45,212 nt of DNA from DATGEP01 sp035310125 (lineage in GTDB: Bacteria; Chloroflexota; Ktedonobacteria; Ktedonobacterales; JADMIN01), in the NCBI GenBank assembly GCA_035310125.1, contig DATGEP010000271.1, forward strand, positions 1 through 45,212, read 5' to 3'. Positions 1 through 8,189 of this stretch are shown here, in pieces (position 1 is the stretch's first letter; the number at the start of each line of letters is the position of its first letter). A program made the translations under genes and the position numbers. Below the pieces are notes generated by a model. That model was not told the DNA's origin and ran no database searches. It saw only the letters and a program-made list of their open reading frames with translations.

Positions 1-1002
1 ATCGGCTTTCCGCCCCGGCTGGCCGGCATCAAGCGCGGCGAAACGCTCTATTCGATCAACTGGCTGCCCATCGGCGGCTTCGTGCGTATGCCCGGCGAAA
101 ACGGCGAGACAACCGACGAGAACGGCGTTCCTGATCCGGGGGCGTTTGCCTCCAAGAGCGCCGGCAAGCGCGCGGCGGTGCTACTGGCCGGCGTGACGAT
201 GAATCTGATCCTGGCGGTCGTGCTATTCACCGGCGCGGAAGCCGTTGGGAAAGTGCAATTTCCCAACGTCATCCAATCCGTTGTGCGGGGATCTCCCGCC
301 CAGGCCGCTGGCATCCAGCCCGGCGACAAGGTTCTCTCCGTAGATGGCCACCGCGTGATCTACTTCTCTGATTTGCAGCAAGGGACGAGCGACGCCATTA
401 CGAGTGCGCTGAGCATGAATTCCAAGCTCAAGACAGTGCCCATTGTGCTTGTCGTCCAGCCACAGGGCAGCACACTCCAGCGGACAATTACCGTGCAGGC
501 GCTGGCGCATCCCGACATCAATAATGGTCAGGGATATCTGGGTGTGGGCGCCGATGACAGTCATCCGATAACGATACGGCCGCCGCTCTGGAAGGCGCCG
601 TGGCTTGGCGTGCAGGACATTGGCACTACATTCACCGCGACGGTTGGCGGCATACAGCAAGTCATTCGCGGCCTCATCCCCGCGCGCGAGGCATTTTCAG
701 GTCCAGTTGGCATTGTGACGATTACCGGCCGGGTGGCATCGGACGTTCCTGTCCTGGGGTGGAATCCCATTCTGTTCCTGGCTGGCTTCCTGAGCCTGAA
801 CCTCGCCTTCTTCAATGTGTTGCCCATACCCGCGCTAGATGGCGGGCGGCTGCTGTTCATCCTGATCGAGGTGCTGCGGCGGGGCAAGCGGGTCAGTCCA
901 GAGCGCGAAGGGCTGGTCACCGTTATCGGCATGGCGTGCCTGCTCCTGCTGGTGTTCCTCGTGACACTAAACGATGTGGGCAATCTCTTCGCGGGACATT
1001 GA
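1..1002 (+). CDS. rseP: RseP-type site-2 zinc metalloprotease, 5'-truncated by the window edge
   Basis: The reading frame is open from base 1, so this is the C-terminal 333 residues of a membrane-embedded M50 intramembrane protease; the HExxH zinc site lies upstream, outside the window. Visible are the family's LPIGGFVRMPGE stretch near the left edge, a hydrophobic segment (about residues 60-80), one PDZ domain (GSPAQAAGIQPGDKVLSVDG, about residues 97-116), and the second membrane active-site motif NVLPIPALDGGR (about residues 272-283), followed by a final hydrophobic segment. Members cut membrane-anchored regulators such as anti-sigma factors inside the bilayer; substrate here is unknown, though a membrane anti-sigma factor is encoded at 22.0-23.7 kb. 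The next gene is ispG, the usual order dxr-rseP-ispG in many bacteria, so dxr may lie just left of the window (inference). Confidence 0.95.
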   Translation: MGFPPRLAGIKRGETLYSINWLPIGGFVRMPGENGETTDENGVPDPGAFASKSAGKRAAVLLAGVTMNLILAVVLFTGAEAVGKVQFPNVIQSVVRGSPAQAAGIQPGDKVLSVDGHRVIYFSDLQQGTSDAITSALSMNSKLKTVPIVLVVQPQGSTLQRTITVQALAHPDINNGQGYLGVGADDSHPITIRPPLWKAPWLGVQDIGTTFTATVGGIQQVIRGLIPAREAFSGPVGIVTITGRVASDVPVLGWNPILFLAGFLSLNLAFFNVLPIPALDGGRLLFILIEVLRRGKRVSPEREGLVTVIGMACLLLLVFLVTLNDVGNLFAGH

Positions 1003-1147
1003 GGTTCTCAGTGACCTCGCCCTGGTCCTCCCTGTGCGGGGAAGGGACACGCCGGCGCAGCGAATAGGGGCGGCCCGGTTTCTGCTTACGTAGGCAGGTG
1101 TGGCATCACCGGCACCTGAGTGCGTGCCGAATCGTGTGCCAGCGCGG

Positions 1148-1153
1148 TAAAAT
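1148..1153 (+). promoter_or_regulatory. possible -10 element upstream of ispG
   Basis: A TAAAAT hexamer lies about 119 bases before the ispG start in the 269-base gap after rseP. No convincing -35 hexamer is seen at 17 bases, so this is only a weak candidate for an ispG promoter. The gap length itself suggests ispG may not depend solely on rseP readthrough. Confidence 0.2.
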
Positions 1154-1271
1154 CTAAGATGGAGCATGGATTCGTTATGTCGCGTCAGCGCCTCCCTCTC
1201 AGCCGCTCCGATGTGAGCATTGGGAGGAACGCGCCCGGCACATCTGGATAGATCACTTTGGGAGTAATGGC

Positions 1272-2582
1272 ATGCGCAGGAAGACCCGGCAGATTCATGT
1301 AGGAAATGTGCTCATCGGAGGCGACGCGCCCATCGCCGTGCAATCCATGACGACAATGTATACGCGCGATGTGGAGGCGACCGTCGCACAGATCCATCGC
1401 CTGGAAGAGGTAGGCTGCGAGCTGGTGCGCGTGGCGGTGCCGGAGGAGACGGACGCGCTGGCGCTTGGCGAGATTAAGCGGCGCATCTCCATTCCCCTTG
1501 TGGCCGACATTCACTACGAGCCGAAGCTGGCACTGATGGCTATCGAGCAGGGCGTGGACTGCGTGCGCATCAATCCGGGCAATCTGCGCCACGGACGCGA
1601 GTCGTTCGCGCACATCGTCGAGGCGGCGAAGCGGGCAGATATCGCCATGCGCATCGGCGTCAACTCCGGCTCGATAGACGCGCTCGACAAAGCGGCGCAG
1701 GTGCGCAAGATTTCGGTGCGTCGGGACGAGAACGGCAACTTCATCAAGAGCGACCCTGTCGAAGAGCGGCGCCACGAGCGTGAGGAGCTTGCGGGGCGAA
1801 TGGTGGAGAAGGCGCTGGAGTTCTGCGGCTGGGCGGATGACCTGGGCTACACCAACTACAAGGTGTCGCTCAAGAGCTCGAACGTGCTAACGGCGGTGGA
1901 AGCGTACCGCCGGTTCGCCGCCGTCTCCGATGTGCCACTGCATCTGGGCATCACCGAGGCCGGCACGCTGGTGACGGGCGCGGTGAAGTCGGCGGTCGGC
2001 TTCTCGCTGTTGCTGGCGGGCGGCATCGGCGACACGATCCGCGTTTCCCTCTCGGCGGAGCCGGAGGAAGAGATTCCCGTCGCCTACGAGATCCTGCGGT
2101 CGCTGGACCTGCGGTCGCGCGGCGTCACCTTTGTCTCGTGCCCCTCGTGCGGGCGGGTAGAGATTGACGTGCTCAAGATCGCGAACGAGGTGGAGAAGCG
2201 GCTCGTCAAGGTGCAGACGCCGATCCAGGTGGCTGTGATGGGCTGTCTGGTGAACGGGCCGGGCGAGTCGCGCGACGCCGACATCGGCCTCTCCGGCGGG
2301 CGCGGCAAGGGCGCGATCTACAAGAAAGGCGTCTTCCTGCGCACGGTGCCCGAAGACGAATTCCTCGACGCCGTGCTCAAAGAAGTGGCGGCGATCCTCC
2401 CGGAGGCGGAGGCGCGGCTGGTGTATCCAGGCGATGGCGAGCTGGGACCAGTGAGCGCGGGCCGCACGCGCAAGACTGGCATCGGCGGCAAGACAGGGGA
2501 TGAGGTCATCGCCAGTAGCGATACGACGCCTGCCGGTAAGACACCCGGCAAGCCGCTGCCGATGGCAACGCTGGATCGCTAA
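1272..2582 (+). CDS. ispG: 4-hydroxy-3-methylbut-2-en-1-yl diphosphate synthase
   Basis: IspG (GcpE) converts 2-C-methyl-D-erythritol 2,4-cyclodiphosphate to HMBPP, the penultimate step of the MEP isoprenoid pathway, in the cytosol with a [4Fe-4S] cluster. The 436-residue protein begins with the family start RRKTRQIHVGNVLIGG and the TIM-barrel half; the reductase half carries the cluster ligands Cys290 and Cys293 (CPSCGR) and Cys325 with Glu332 (CLVNGPGES). It is the short two-domain bacterial form, without the plant-type insert. About 50 residues at the C-terminus (Gly/Thr/Lys rich) extend past the conserved core. A GGGAG ribosome site sits about 10 bases before the ATG. It follows rseP by 269 bases on the same strand. 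Confidence 0.97.
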   Translation: MRRKTRQIHVGNVLIGGDAPIAVQSMTTMYTRDVEATVAQIHRLEEVGCELVRVAVPEETDALALGEIKRRISIPLVADIHYEPKLALMAIEQGVDCVRINPGNLRHGRESFAHIVEAAKRADIAMRIGVNSGSIDALDKAAQVRKISVRRDENGNFIKSDPVEERRHEREELAGRMVEKALEFCGWADDLGYTNYKVSLKSSNVLTAVEAYRRFAAVSDVPLHLGITEAGTLVTGAVKSAVGFSLLLAGGIGDTIRVSLSAEPEEEIPVAYEILRSLDLRSRGVTFVSCPSCGRVEIDVLKIANEVEKRLVKVQTPIQVAVMGCLVNGPGESRDADIGLSGGRGKGAIYKKGVFLRTVPEDEFLDAVLKEVAAILPEAEARLVYPGDGELGPVSAGRTRKTGIGGKTGDEVIASSDTTPAGKTPGKPLPMATLDR

Positions 2583-2602
2583 CGGAAGCTCGCACTCCAG
2601 AC

Positions 2603-2932
2603 CTATGCCACCGTGCTCAGGGCACCTTCCACTCGTTCATCGCTAGCGGGCGCGTAGACCGTCGCCGGCGTCGGCGTCGTGCCGCCCCCGGGACCGACTG
2701 CGCCTGCTGCCAGACGCGCATCCCCTCGCCGTCATAGGCGTACTGTCCGCTGGCCGTCGTAGAGGTCATCCGCGCTGCTGGTGGGACTAGACGGGCTGCT
2801 CTGCCAGTGGGCGAGGCGTCGCTCGGCATCGTATTGCAGCTGCTGGCCGGTGGCGGTCCCGCTACACATCGTGGCACTGGTCGGCGCCCGGCACACCATG
2901 TCGCTCAATGCATCATGGTAGACGAGGCACAT
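2603..2932 (-). pseudogene. decayed RHS/YD-repeat protein fragment
   Basis: Three different leftward frames in succession carry pieces of one YD-repeat C-terminal module: QYDAERRLAHWQSS and DDLYDG in the first frame (from about 2840 to 2750), YAYDGEGMRVWQQ in the second (about 2755-2710), and a Thr-rich GGGTTPTPATVY tail ending at the stop at 2603-2605 in the third. In intact RHS proteins these elements follow one another in one frame, so at least two frameshifts are needed. No start codon with ribosome site precedes it, and the N-terminal repeats are absent. It sits convergent to ispG, from which it is separated by 20 bases. I read it as a relic of a larger RHS toxin or wall-associated gene. 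Confidence 0.65.
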
Positions 2933-2953
2933 GCAACGAATATGCTCCAGCTT

Positions 2954-3289
2954 TCAATGGTTGATGTCACGCTGTCTACGTCCGCGCCGCCATCGGCGGA
3001 ACTGCCAGATAAGCCATCCGGCACAAAGGATCACGCCCAACGCGAGGAGCAAGAGATCTATTCGGGTCGCGACAACGCTCTGCGAGGGGTCGAGCACTCC
3101 GGCAATGCGCCCAACAACAGCGCTCGTTAGCCACAACGCAATAATGCTCATCGCCCAAATGATGTCCCGACGTCTCCACCGATTCGCTAGCCTGTACCTC
3201 CTGGATGCAGAGAGCTGAGAAAACCTGCTTGCTGCATCCAGATGAATCCTGGCCCATATGAGCCACTGCCGACAAAGACATCTGGCCAC
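2954..3289 (-). CDS. possible small two-helix membrane protein
   Basis: I do not recognise this 111-codon ORF. Two hydrophobic segments can be read (SIIALWLTSAVVGRIAG and LLLLALGVILCAGWLIW), followed by a strongly basic tail (RRWRRGRRQRD), a plausible inside-positive topology. The ORF starts at a GTG; an internal ATG at 3151 just before the first helix is an alternative. An AGGAGG lies at 3197-3202 on this strand but no in-frame start follows it at a good distance, which lowers confidence. It is directly upstream of the RHS relic on the same strand and may be part of the same decayed locus. Confidence 0.3.
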   Translation of the reverse strand: MARCLCRQWLIWARIHLDAASRFSQLSASRRYRLANRWRRRDIIWAMSIIALWLTSAVVGRIAGVLDPSQSVVATRIDLLLLALGVILCAGWLIWQFRRWRRGRRQRDINH

Positions 3290-3290
3290 A

Positions 3291-3310
3291 GGAGCAAAAG
3301 TTTTTGCTCC
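3291..3310. repeat. perfect 20-base inverted repeat
   Basis: GGAGCAAAA is followed after two bases by its complement TTTTGCTCC. It lies about 70 bases downstream of the ABC-2 permease gene (leftward). The A/T block is at the tip and not after the stem, so it is not a classical intrinsic terminator; it may still be a transcript-end hairpin or a protein site. Confidence 0.35.
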
Positions 3311-3378
3311 CGACCTACGAGCACTTACCTGAGCCGCCTGCTGCGCCCGCCGGGGCTAAGGTTCCCGCCTGCCCCTTG

Positions 3379-4170
3379 CTACTCCCACTTGAAGGTGCGG
3401 ACGGCGGCGGCGAGGATGACCACCGCCCAGAACACCAGCAGCAGCACGCTCCCGCCATGCATTCCCTGCGTCGTGAGGGCGCCGCGCAGCGCATCGCTCA
3501 GGGCGGCGGCCGGCAGCAGATTGGCAACCCACGTAATCACCGGCGGCAGGTGATTGGTGGGTAGAATCACGCCGCCAATCGCCAGGAAGAGGATATACAG
3601 ACCGTTCGCGCCCGCCAGCGTCGTCGTCGCCCGCAGCGCCCCCGCCATCAGCATCCCCAGTCCCGCGAACGCCGCCGTGCCCAGCAGCACAATCGGCGCC
3701 GCGCTCCATAGCGGTCCCGCCGGCCGCCAGCCGAAGAACAGCACCGCTAGCAGCACCAACAACACGATCTGGCCCACCTCCACCGCCAGCACCGCCAGCA
3801 GCTTCGCGACAATCAGCCCCCAGCGCGGCAGCGGCGAGCTACCCAGCCGCTTCAGCACCCCATAATAACGGTCGTACGCCGTGGCGATGCCCAGGCTCAC
3901 CATGCCGGTAGACATGATGGCAACGGCCAGCATCCCCGGCAACAGGAAATCCACCGGCTTACCCATGCCCGCTGGCACGATGTTGGTACTCGCGAAAAAG
4001 ACCAGAAAGAACGCCGGCAAAATCACCGTAATCAGCACACGCTCGCCCTGACGCAGCGTCATATTCAGCTCCGCCCGCGTCTGCGCCCGCACGCATGCCG
4101 CCACCGGCGCGGCGCCACCACGCGGCGCCTCCACCTTCCCGGCTCCGGTCGCCGTTGCTCGCACGCTCAC
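3379..4170 (-). CDS. ABC-2 type transporter permease
   Basis: A 263-residue integral membrane permease of the ABC-2 exporter class (DrrB/YadH type), partner of the ATPase encoded immediately upstream. After a 55-residue cytoplasmic N-terminus containing the conserved RxELxMTLRQGERVLIT lead-in, about six hydrophobic helices follow, with the typical FLLPGMLAVAIMSTGMVSLG segment and a final helix near the C-terminus. The start chosen is the GTG at 4170 whose last two bases overlap the TGA of the ATPase gene (GTGA), which signals translational coupling; upstream in-frame codons would lie inside the ATPase gene. Such pairs export lipids, glycolipids or drugs; the substrate cannot be read from sequence. 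Confidence 0.9.
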   Translation of the reverse strand: MSVRATATGAGKVEAPRGGAAPVAACVRAQTRAELNMTLRQGERVLITVILPAFFLVFFASTNIVPAGMGKPVDFLLPGMLAVAIMSTGMVSLGIATAYDRYYGVLKRLGSSPLPRWGLIVAKLLAVLAVEVGQIVLLVLLAVLFFGWRPAGPLWSAAPIVLLGTAAFAGLGMLMAGALRATTTLAGANGLYILFLAIGGVILPTNHLPPVITWVANLLPAAALSDALRGALTTQGMHGGSVLLLVFWAVVILAAAVRTFKWE

Positions 4171-5153
4171 TCCCGCATGTCCTTTCCCGTCAGCCGCAAG
4201 AATACCTCTTCCAGCGAAGATTTCCCGACGCGCAGCTCCGTCAGCTCGGCGCCTTGCGCCCGCAGCCACATCGTCAGCTCCACCAGCAGCGCCGGCGCAT
4301 CCCCCGTCTCCACGATATACGCGCCCGCTGTCTCCGAGCGCGCGCCACGCGCGGCGGGCAGCGTACCCAGCGCCACGAGATCCAGCCCAGGTGTCGCCGT
4401 GAAAGTGACATCCGTGGTCGTCGTGGACTGGCTCCGCGTCAGGCCCGCCGGCGTATCCAGCGCGATCAGCTCGCCCTTGTCGAGAATGCCGACGCGGTCA
4501 GCTAGCCGTTCGGCCTCATCCATAAAGTGCGTCGTCAGCAGAACCGTCGCCCCCCGCTCCTTGAGCGTACGAATGATGTCCCAGGTTGCCCGTCGCGCCT
4601 GTGGGTCCATCCCCGTCGTCGGCTCGTCCAAAAATACCAACTCTGGGCGTCCCACCAGCGCCAGCGCCAGCGCCAGCCGCCGCTTCTGACCGCCCGAAAG
4701 CTGGCGGCAGCGCGTCTTCGCCGCCTCGGTCAGTCCCACAAGCCGGAGCAGCTCGTCCGGATCTTCAGGCGCCGCGAAGAATTGCGCGAAGAGCCCCAGC
4801 ACCTCCAGCGGCCGAAGATCGGGGTAGAGGCCATCCTGCTGCAGCATCACACCGATCTGCGGCTTGAGCCGCCCCCCATCGCGCAGGGGATCCAGTCCAA
4901 GTATCCGCGCGGAGCCACCATCAGCGGCGCGGTAGCCCTCCAGAATCTCGATGGTTGTAGTTTTGCCCGCGCCGTTGGGGCCAAGCAGCGCGAAAATCTC
5001 GCCGCGAGCCACCGAAAACGAGAGCTCGTGTACGGCATCCCGTGAGCCATACCGTTTCGTCAGGCGCTCCACGGCGATCGCGTCACTGGATGCGCTCGTT
5101 TGTAGCGCGCCAGACCTGGCGCGGGGGATGTGAGCATTTGGGGCCGTCGTCAT
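4167..5153 (-). CDS. ABC-2 exporter ATP-binding protein
   Basis: A 328-residue cytoplasmic ATPase of the DrrA/CcmA-like class that powers the permease encoded next. The nucleotide-binding domain shows Walker A GPNGAGKTTT, signature LSGGQKRRL, Walker B LVFLDEPTTGMD and the switch histidine in TTHFMDEAERLADR; a C-terminal domain of about 90 residues (ending in EEVFLRLTGKDMRE) is the usual DrrA-type extension. The start is set at the ATG at 5153 because conserved sequence begins about 28 residues later and the upstream in-frame codons (to 5267) lack a ribosome site. The ATPase and permease genes overlap by four bases. No regulator is adjacent. Confidence 0.93.
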   Translation of the reverse strand: MTTAPNAHIPRARSGALQTSASSDAIAVERLTKRYGSRDAVHELSFSVARGEIFALLGPNGAGKTTTIEILEGYRAADGGSARILGLDPLRDGGRLKPQIGVMLQQDGLYPDLRPLEVLGLFAQFFAAPEDPDELLRLVGLTEAAKTRCRQLSGGQKRRLALALALVGRPELVFLDEPTTGMDPQARRATWDIIRTLKERGATVLLTTHFMDEAERLADRVGILDKGELIALDTPAGLTRSQSTTTTDVTFTATPGLDLVALGTLPAARGARSETAGAYIVETGDAPALLVELTMWLRAQGAELTELRVGKSSLEEVFLRLTGKDMRE

Positions 5154-5316
5154 CAACAGGTCTTTCTTATTCTGCGTCGCGTCGCTGACAGCGCGCTCAA
5201 GCTCCATCAGGCGGGGCCGCGCGCCATCCACCATTTTACGATACGCGCGCGCGCCGCGATGCCGCAAGCGCGCGTACCAGGTACCGCGAGCGCAATGCTT
5301 GCGCGAGAGACACTAG

Positions 5317-5357
5317 GCGGGCCAGGATACAGCCCCACTGGCTCTATCCTGGCCCGC
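5317..5357 (-). terminator. 13-bp-stem hairpin downstream of the LapA-like gene
   Basis: GCGGGCCAGGATA at 5317-5329 is exactly complementary to TATCCTGGCCCGC at 5345-5357, and the loop contains a further AGCC/GGCT pair. It lies 24 bases past the stop of the leftward gene ending at 5381. There is no T-run after it, so it may act as a factor-assisted terminator or RNA 3' end. Confidence 0.6.
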
Positions 5358-5380
5358 TGATGTGGCGTCACGCCTTGTCC

Positions 5381-6211
5381 TCAGGCGGTGGGCGCCGGTG
5401 GACTGTTTGGTGTGCCGAGATCATCCGACGATGGGCCGGTTCCCTCGCGCAGCCAGCGGAGCAGACCCCGCACGCCGTCGCCCCGCGTCTCCGTTGAATC
5501 CGCTGGCGCGTTTCCATCGCTCGACGGCTGGGCGACAGCGCCCTGATCCGTCACAGTCCGCTGGTTCACCGGCTTGTTCACCCCTGTACCGCTCTCAGCC
5601 ATGATCGGCGCGGCGTTCGCCGTTTCCTGCGTGTACTGGTGATTTACCGGCTCAATGTGGGATGGCTTGATGGCGCGATTCACGCCAGCATCCACGGGGG
5701 CTGGCGCGTTCATGCCAGTGCGGACATCCGAAGTCGCCTGAGCCGGATCCGCCGCTGCCGGAGTCGGGGCGGTCAAGGCCGTCTCTGCCGTGTCATCCGT
5801 TCCTATGTGTGCGGCCTGTCTCGCGCGTGCGGATTGCGCCGCGTTCGCGGCGCTGGCTGTGACAAGCGCCGACCGCATCTGATTGCGCTCGCCTACCATA
5901 CGCGCATGCTCCACTCGCAGCTGCTCATGCTCTCCGTGGAGCGTTGCCAGCTCCTGTTCGGAACGTTCACGCTCACGCCGGAGCCCGCGCGCCCGCCAGT
6001 TGGACGCGATTCGCCCCGGCGCCAGCAGCAGGAACGCGAACAGAAAGCCGAGAATCGCCGCTCCAGCGACGATCCACCCGACGTTGCCCGAAAACGAGCC
6101 ACCAAGAAACCGGAACTGGTCCGCGTGGGAATTCTCCCCGGCAAAGATCACGAGCGCCACGACGATGATCACATCACAGATGGTAACGACGAAGCTAGTC
6201 AACCACCTCAT
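5381..6211 (-). CDS. LapA-like (DUF1049-type) membrane protein with long Ala/Pro-rich tail
   Basis: A 276-residue inner-membrane protein. Two hydrophobic helices (about residues 5-25, TSFVVTICDVIIVVALVIFA, and about 44-66) frame a short loop containing FLGGSFSGNVGW, the arrangement of the LapA/DUF1049 family (in E. coli the LapA-LapB pair modulates LPS synthesis; no such role can be claimed here). A basic coiled-coil stretch (about residues 68-112, RARGLRRERERSEQELATL onward) follows, then about 150 residues of low-complexity Ala, Pro, Thr and Asp without recognisable domain. GGAAGGAG lies seven bases upstream of the ATG. It is divergent from the M16 protease gene and ends at a long hairpin. 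Confidence 0.75.
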   Translation of the reverse strand: MRWLTSFVVTICDVIIVVALVIFAGENSHADQFRFLGGSFSGNVGWIVAGAAILGFLFAFLLLAPGRIASNWRARGLRRERERSEQELATLHGEHEQLRVEHARMVGERNQMRSALVTASAANAAQSARARQAAHIGTDDTAETALTAPTPAAADPAQATSDVRTGMNAPAPVDAGVNRAIKPSHIEPVNHQYTQETANAAPIMAESGTGVNKPVNQRTVTDQGAVAQPSSDGNAPADSTETRGDGVRGLLRWLREGTGPSSDDLGTPNSPPAPTA

Positions 6212-6438
6212 GAGATTGCTCCTTCCTGCTCGACGGAAAAACCCTCCTTCGCACCCAGTGCAGCATCCGTGCCAGCGCTTCGCGCCGCGCGATGGCCTCC
6301 CCTTTACGGCGATAGGTTCGGGAGTCGCCGTTCGCCCTCGCCGTTTCGCTCCTTTGCCGGATGCGCTCGTCGCCGTCTATAATGTGCGGGCGGCACGTAT
6401 TGTCGCCATGCTCTCCATTCAGTAAGGTATTACCCCGC

Positions 6439-7713
6439 ATGTATGCTCGTGCCACGCTGTCCAACGGCGTTCGCATCCTCACCTCGACCGTTCCTTCTGT
6501 GCGCTCCGTCAGCATCGGTTTCTTCTTCGGCGTCGGCTCGCGGTACGAAACCACCCTCCAATCGGGTGTCTCGCACTTCATTGAGCACATGCTCTTCAAG
6601 GGATCCGCGCGCTTTCCAACAGCGCGCGTCATCTCGGAGAGCATCGAAGGTGTCGGCGGCATCCTCGATGCCGCCACCGATAAGGAGCTAACCGTCTACT
6701 CCGCGAAGATCGCCAGCACGCAGTTCGAGCTGGCGTTCGGCGTGCTGGCCGACATGGTGCGCCACCCCTTGCTCGATCCCGCGGAGCTGGAGAAGGAGCG
6801 GCGCGTCATCATCGAAGAGCTCAACATGTATCGCGACAGCCCGCAGGAGTGGGTCGGCGTGATTGGTGATGAGACGGTCTGGCCCAATGACCTCTCCCTG
6901 GGTCGCGAGGTGGCGGGAACGCGCGAAACCGTCAGCGGCATCACCCGCGACGAGATGGAAGCCTACCGAACTTCCCACTATGTACCCGGCAACCTTGTGC
7001 TTGGCGTCGTCGGCAATGTGGACCATGACCGCATCGTGGCGGCTGCGGAGCGACTGCTGGGCGATTGGGAGCACCGGCCCGTCCCGCTGTGGACGCCCTG
7101 CCCGCGCCCGCTTGACGTGCCGCGCGTGCGGGTCGAATACCGCGAGACGGAGCAGACGAATCTTTGCCTCTATGCTGGCGGTCTCTCCCACAAAGACCCC
7201 GACAACTACGCGCTGAGTCTGCTGAATGCCATCTTGGGCGACGGCATGGCCTCGCGCCTTTTCCTGGAGGTGCGCGAGCAGCAGGGACTTGCCTACGACA
7301 TCAGCAGCTCGCCCATCAACTACCACGATACCGGCGCCTTCGTCATCGGCGCGGGCGTGGAGCCCAGTCGCACCGTAGCGGCCCTGCAAGCGGTGTTTGG
7401 CGAGTTGCGGCGGCTGCGCGATGAGCCGGTGGCAGACGACGAGCTGACTCGCGCCAGGGAGTACACCAAAGGGCGGCTCGCGCTGCGATTGGAAGACACA
7501 TCCAGCATCGCGTCATGGCTGGGCGCGCAGGAGGTAATTCTTGGCGAAGTGCATGAGCTGGATGAGATTATGGCCCGCTACGACGCGGTCAATGCCAGCG
7601 ATGTCCAGCGGCTGGCGCGGACGCTCTTCACGTCTGACCAGCTCCGACTAGCCATCATTGGACCGCAAAAAGACCCGGCCCAGCTCGACCAGATCATGCA
7701 TGTCGAAAGCTAG
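6439..7713 (+). CDS. M16 family zinc metallopeptidase (pitrilysin/processing-peptidase type)
   Basis: A 424-residue single-chain M16B peptidase resembling PqqL/YmxG and mitochondrial processing peptidase beta. The inverted zinc motif HFIEH is at residues 46-50, with the distal glutamate at Glu127 in RRVIIEELNMY, so the catalytic set is complete. The C-terminal half carries the expected RxxY-like region (RLFLEVREQQGLAYDISS) used for substrate binding. The ATG at 6439 is chosen because the family start (MYARATLSNGVRIL) begins there; in-frame upstream codons have no homology. Its TAG shares bases with the stop of the convergent tatA gene. The role in such bacteria is peptide turnover; substrate unknown. 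Confidence 0.93.
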   Translation: MYARATLSNGVRILTSTVPSVRSVSIGFFFGVGSRYETTLQSGVSHFIEHMLFKGSARFPTARVISESIEGVGGILDAATDKELTVYSAKIASTQFELAFGVLADMVRHPLLDPAELEKERRVIIEELNMYRDSPQEWVGVIGDETVWPNDLSLGREVAGTRETVSGITRDEMEAYRTSHYVPGNLVLGVVGNVDHDRIVAAAERLLGDWEHRPVPLWTPCPRPLDVPRVRVEYRETEQTNLCLYAGGLSHKDPDNYALSLLNAILGDGMASRLFLEVREQQGLAYDISSSPINYHDTGAFVIGAGVEPSRTVAALQAVFGELRRLRDEPVADDELTRAREYTKGRLALRLEDTSSIASWLGAQEVILGEVHELDEIMARYDAVNASDVQRLARTLFTSDQLRLAIIGPQKDPAQLDQIMHVES

Positions 7714-8033
7714 TTGGCGTTCGGCTCCTCGTCCGGCCCGTCGGCATCTACAACGCGTGTAGCCGCCGTCACCGGGTTGGATTCCGGCGTGGTGCCGTTG
7801 CCATTGTCCGAGCCATACGTCTGACTGATCTGGCTGAGCTGCGATAGCGCCGATGGCTTGTCTTGCTCGCCGCCGGTCAGCAGGTTGTTCCAGCTCAGGT
7901 CTTTTGTGGCGTTCTTGAACTCGCGGAAAGCTTTGCCGAACGACGATCCCATCTCGATCATACGCTTGGGTCCGAAGACGAGCAGCGCGATCACCAGAAT
8001 GATCAGGAGCTCCGGTAAGTGTCCGAACAACAT
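7710..8033 (-). CDS. tatA: Sec-independent translocase subunit TatA/TatB-like
   Basis: A 107-residue Tat component. The N-terminal membrane helix LPELLIILVIALLVFGPKR is followed by the conserved FG hinge and the amphipathic helix (MIEMGSSFGKAFREFKNAT), then an acidic, disordered tail. TatA oligomers form the pore that moves folded twin-arginine substrates across the cytoplasmic membrane; tatC is not in the window. The ATG at 8033 directly precedes the helix and has GAGGGGG nine bases upstream, so the longer upstream frame is rejected. A TACAAT hexamer at 8116-8121 could be its -10 box, without a clear -35. Its stop codon and that of the M16 gene share the palindrome CTAG (7710-7713). Confidence 0.93.
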   Translation of the reverse strand: MLFGHLPELLIILVIALLVFGPKRMIEMGSSFGKAFREFKNATKDLSWNNLLTGGEQDKPSALSQLSQISQTYGSDNGNGTTPESNPVTAATRVVDADGPDEEPNAN

Positions 8034-8189
8034 TGTGGCACCCCCTCGCGGACGGCCCATTCGCGCATATCCTGCCTCGCGGTATATCCGCTCGATGTGC
8101 GCCGCCACTCTATTTATTGTACACCCCCGGCGAGGACTCTGGATGGAAACGCCACCACGCAACCCCAGTCGGCGGCCGGGTGTCGCGCG

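Noticed and set aside
1001..1019. Hairpin right after rseP as a terminator
   Set aside because: Only a 5-bp stem without a T-run; too weak to call.
4167..5267. Longer ABC ATPase start at 5267
   Set aside because: The extra 38 residues have no family similarity and no ribosome site precedes that codon; conserved sequence begins after the ATG at 5153.
7710..8162. Longer TatA from 8162
   Set aside because: TatA proteins begin with the membrane helix; the upstream residues are basic and not conserved, and a good ribosome site precedes 8033.
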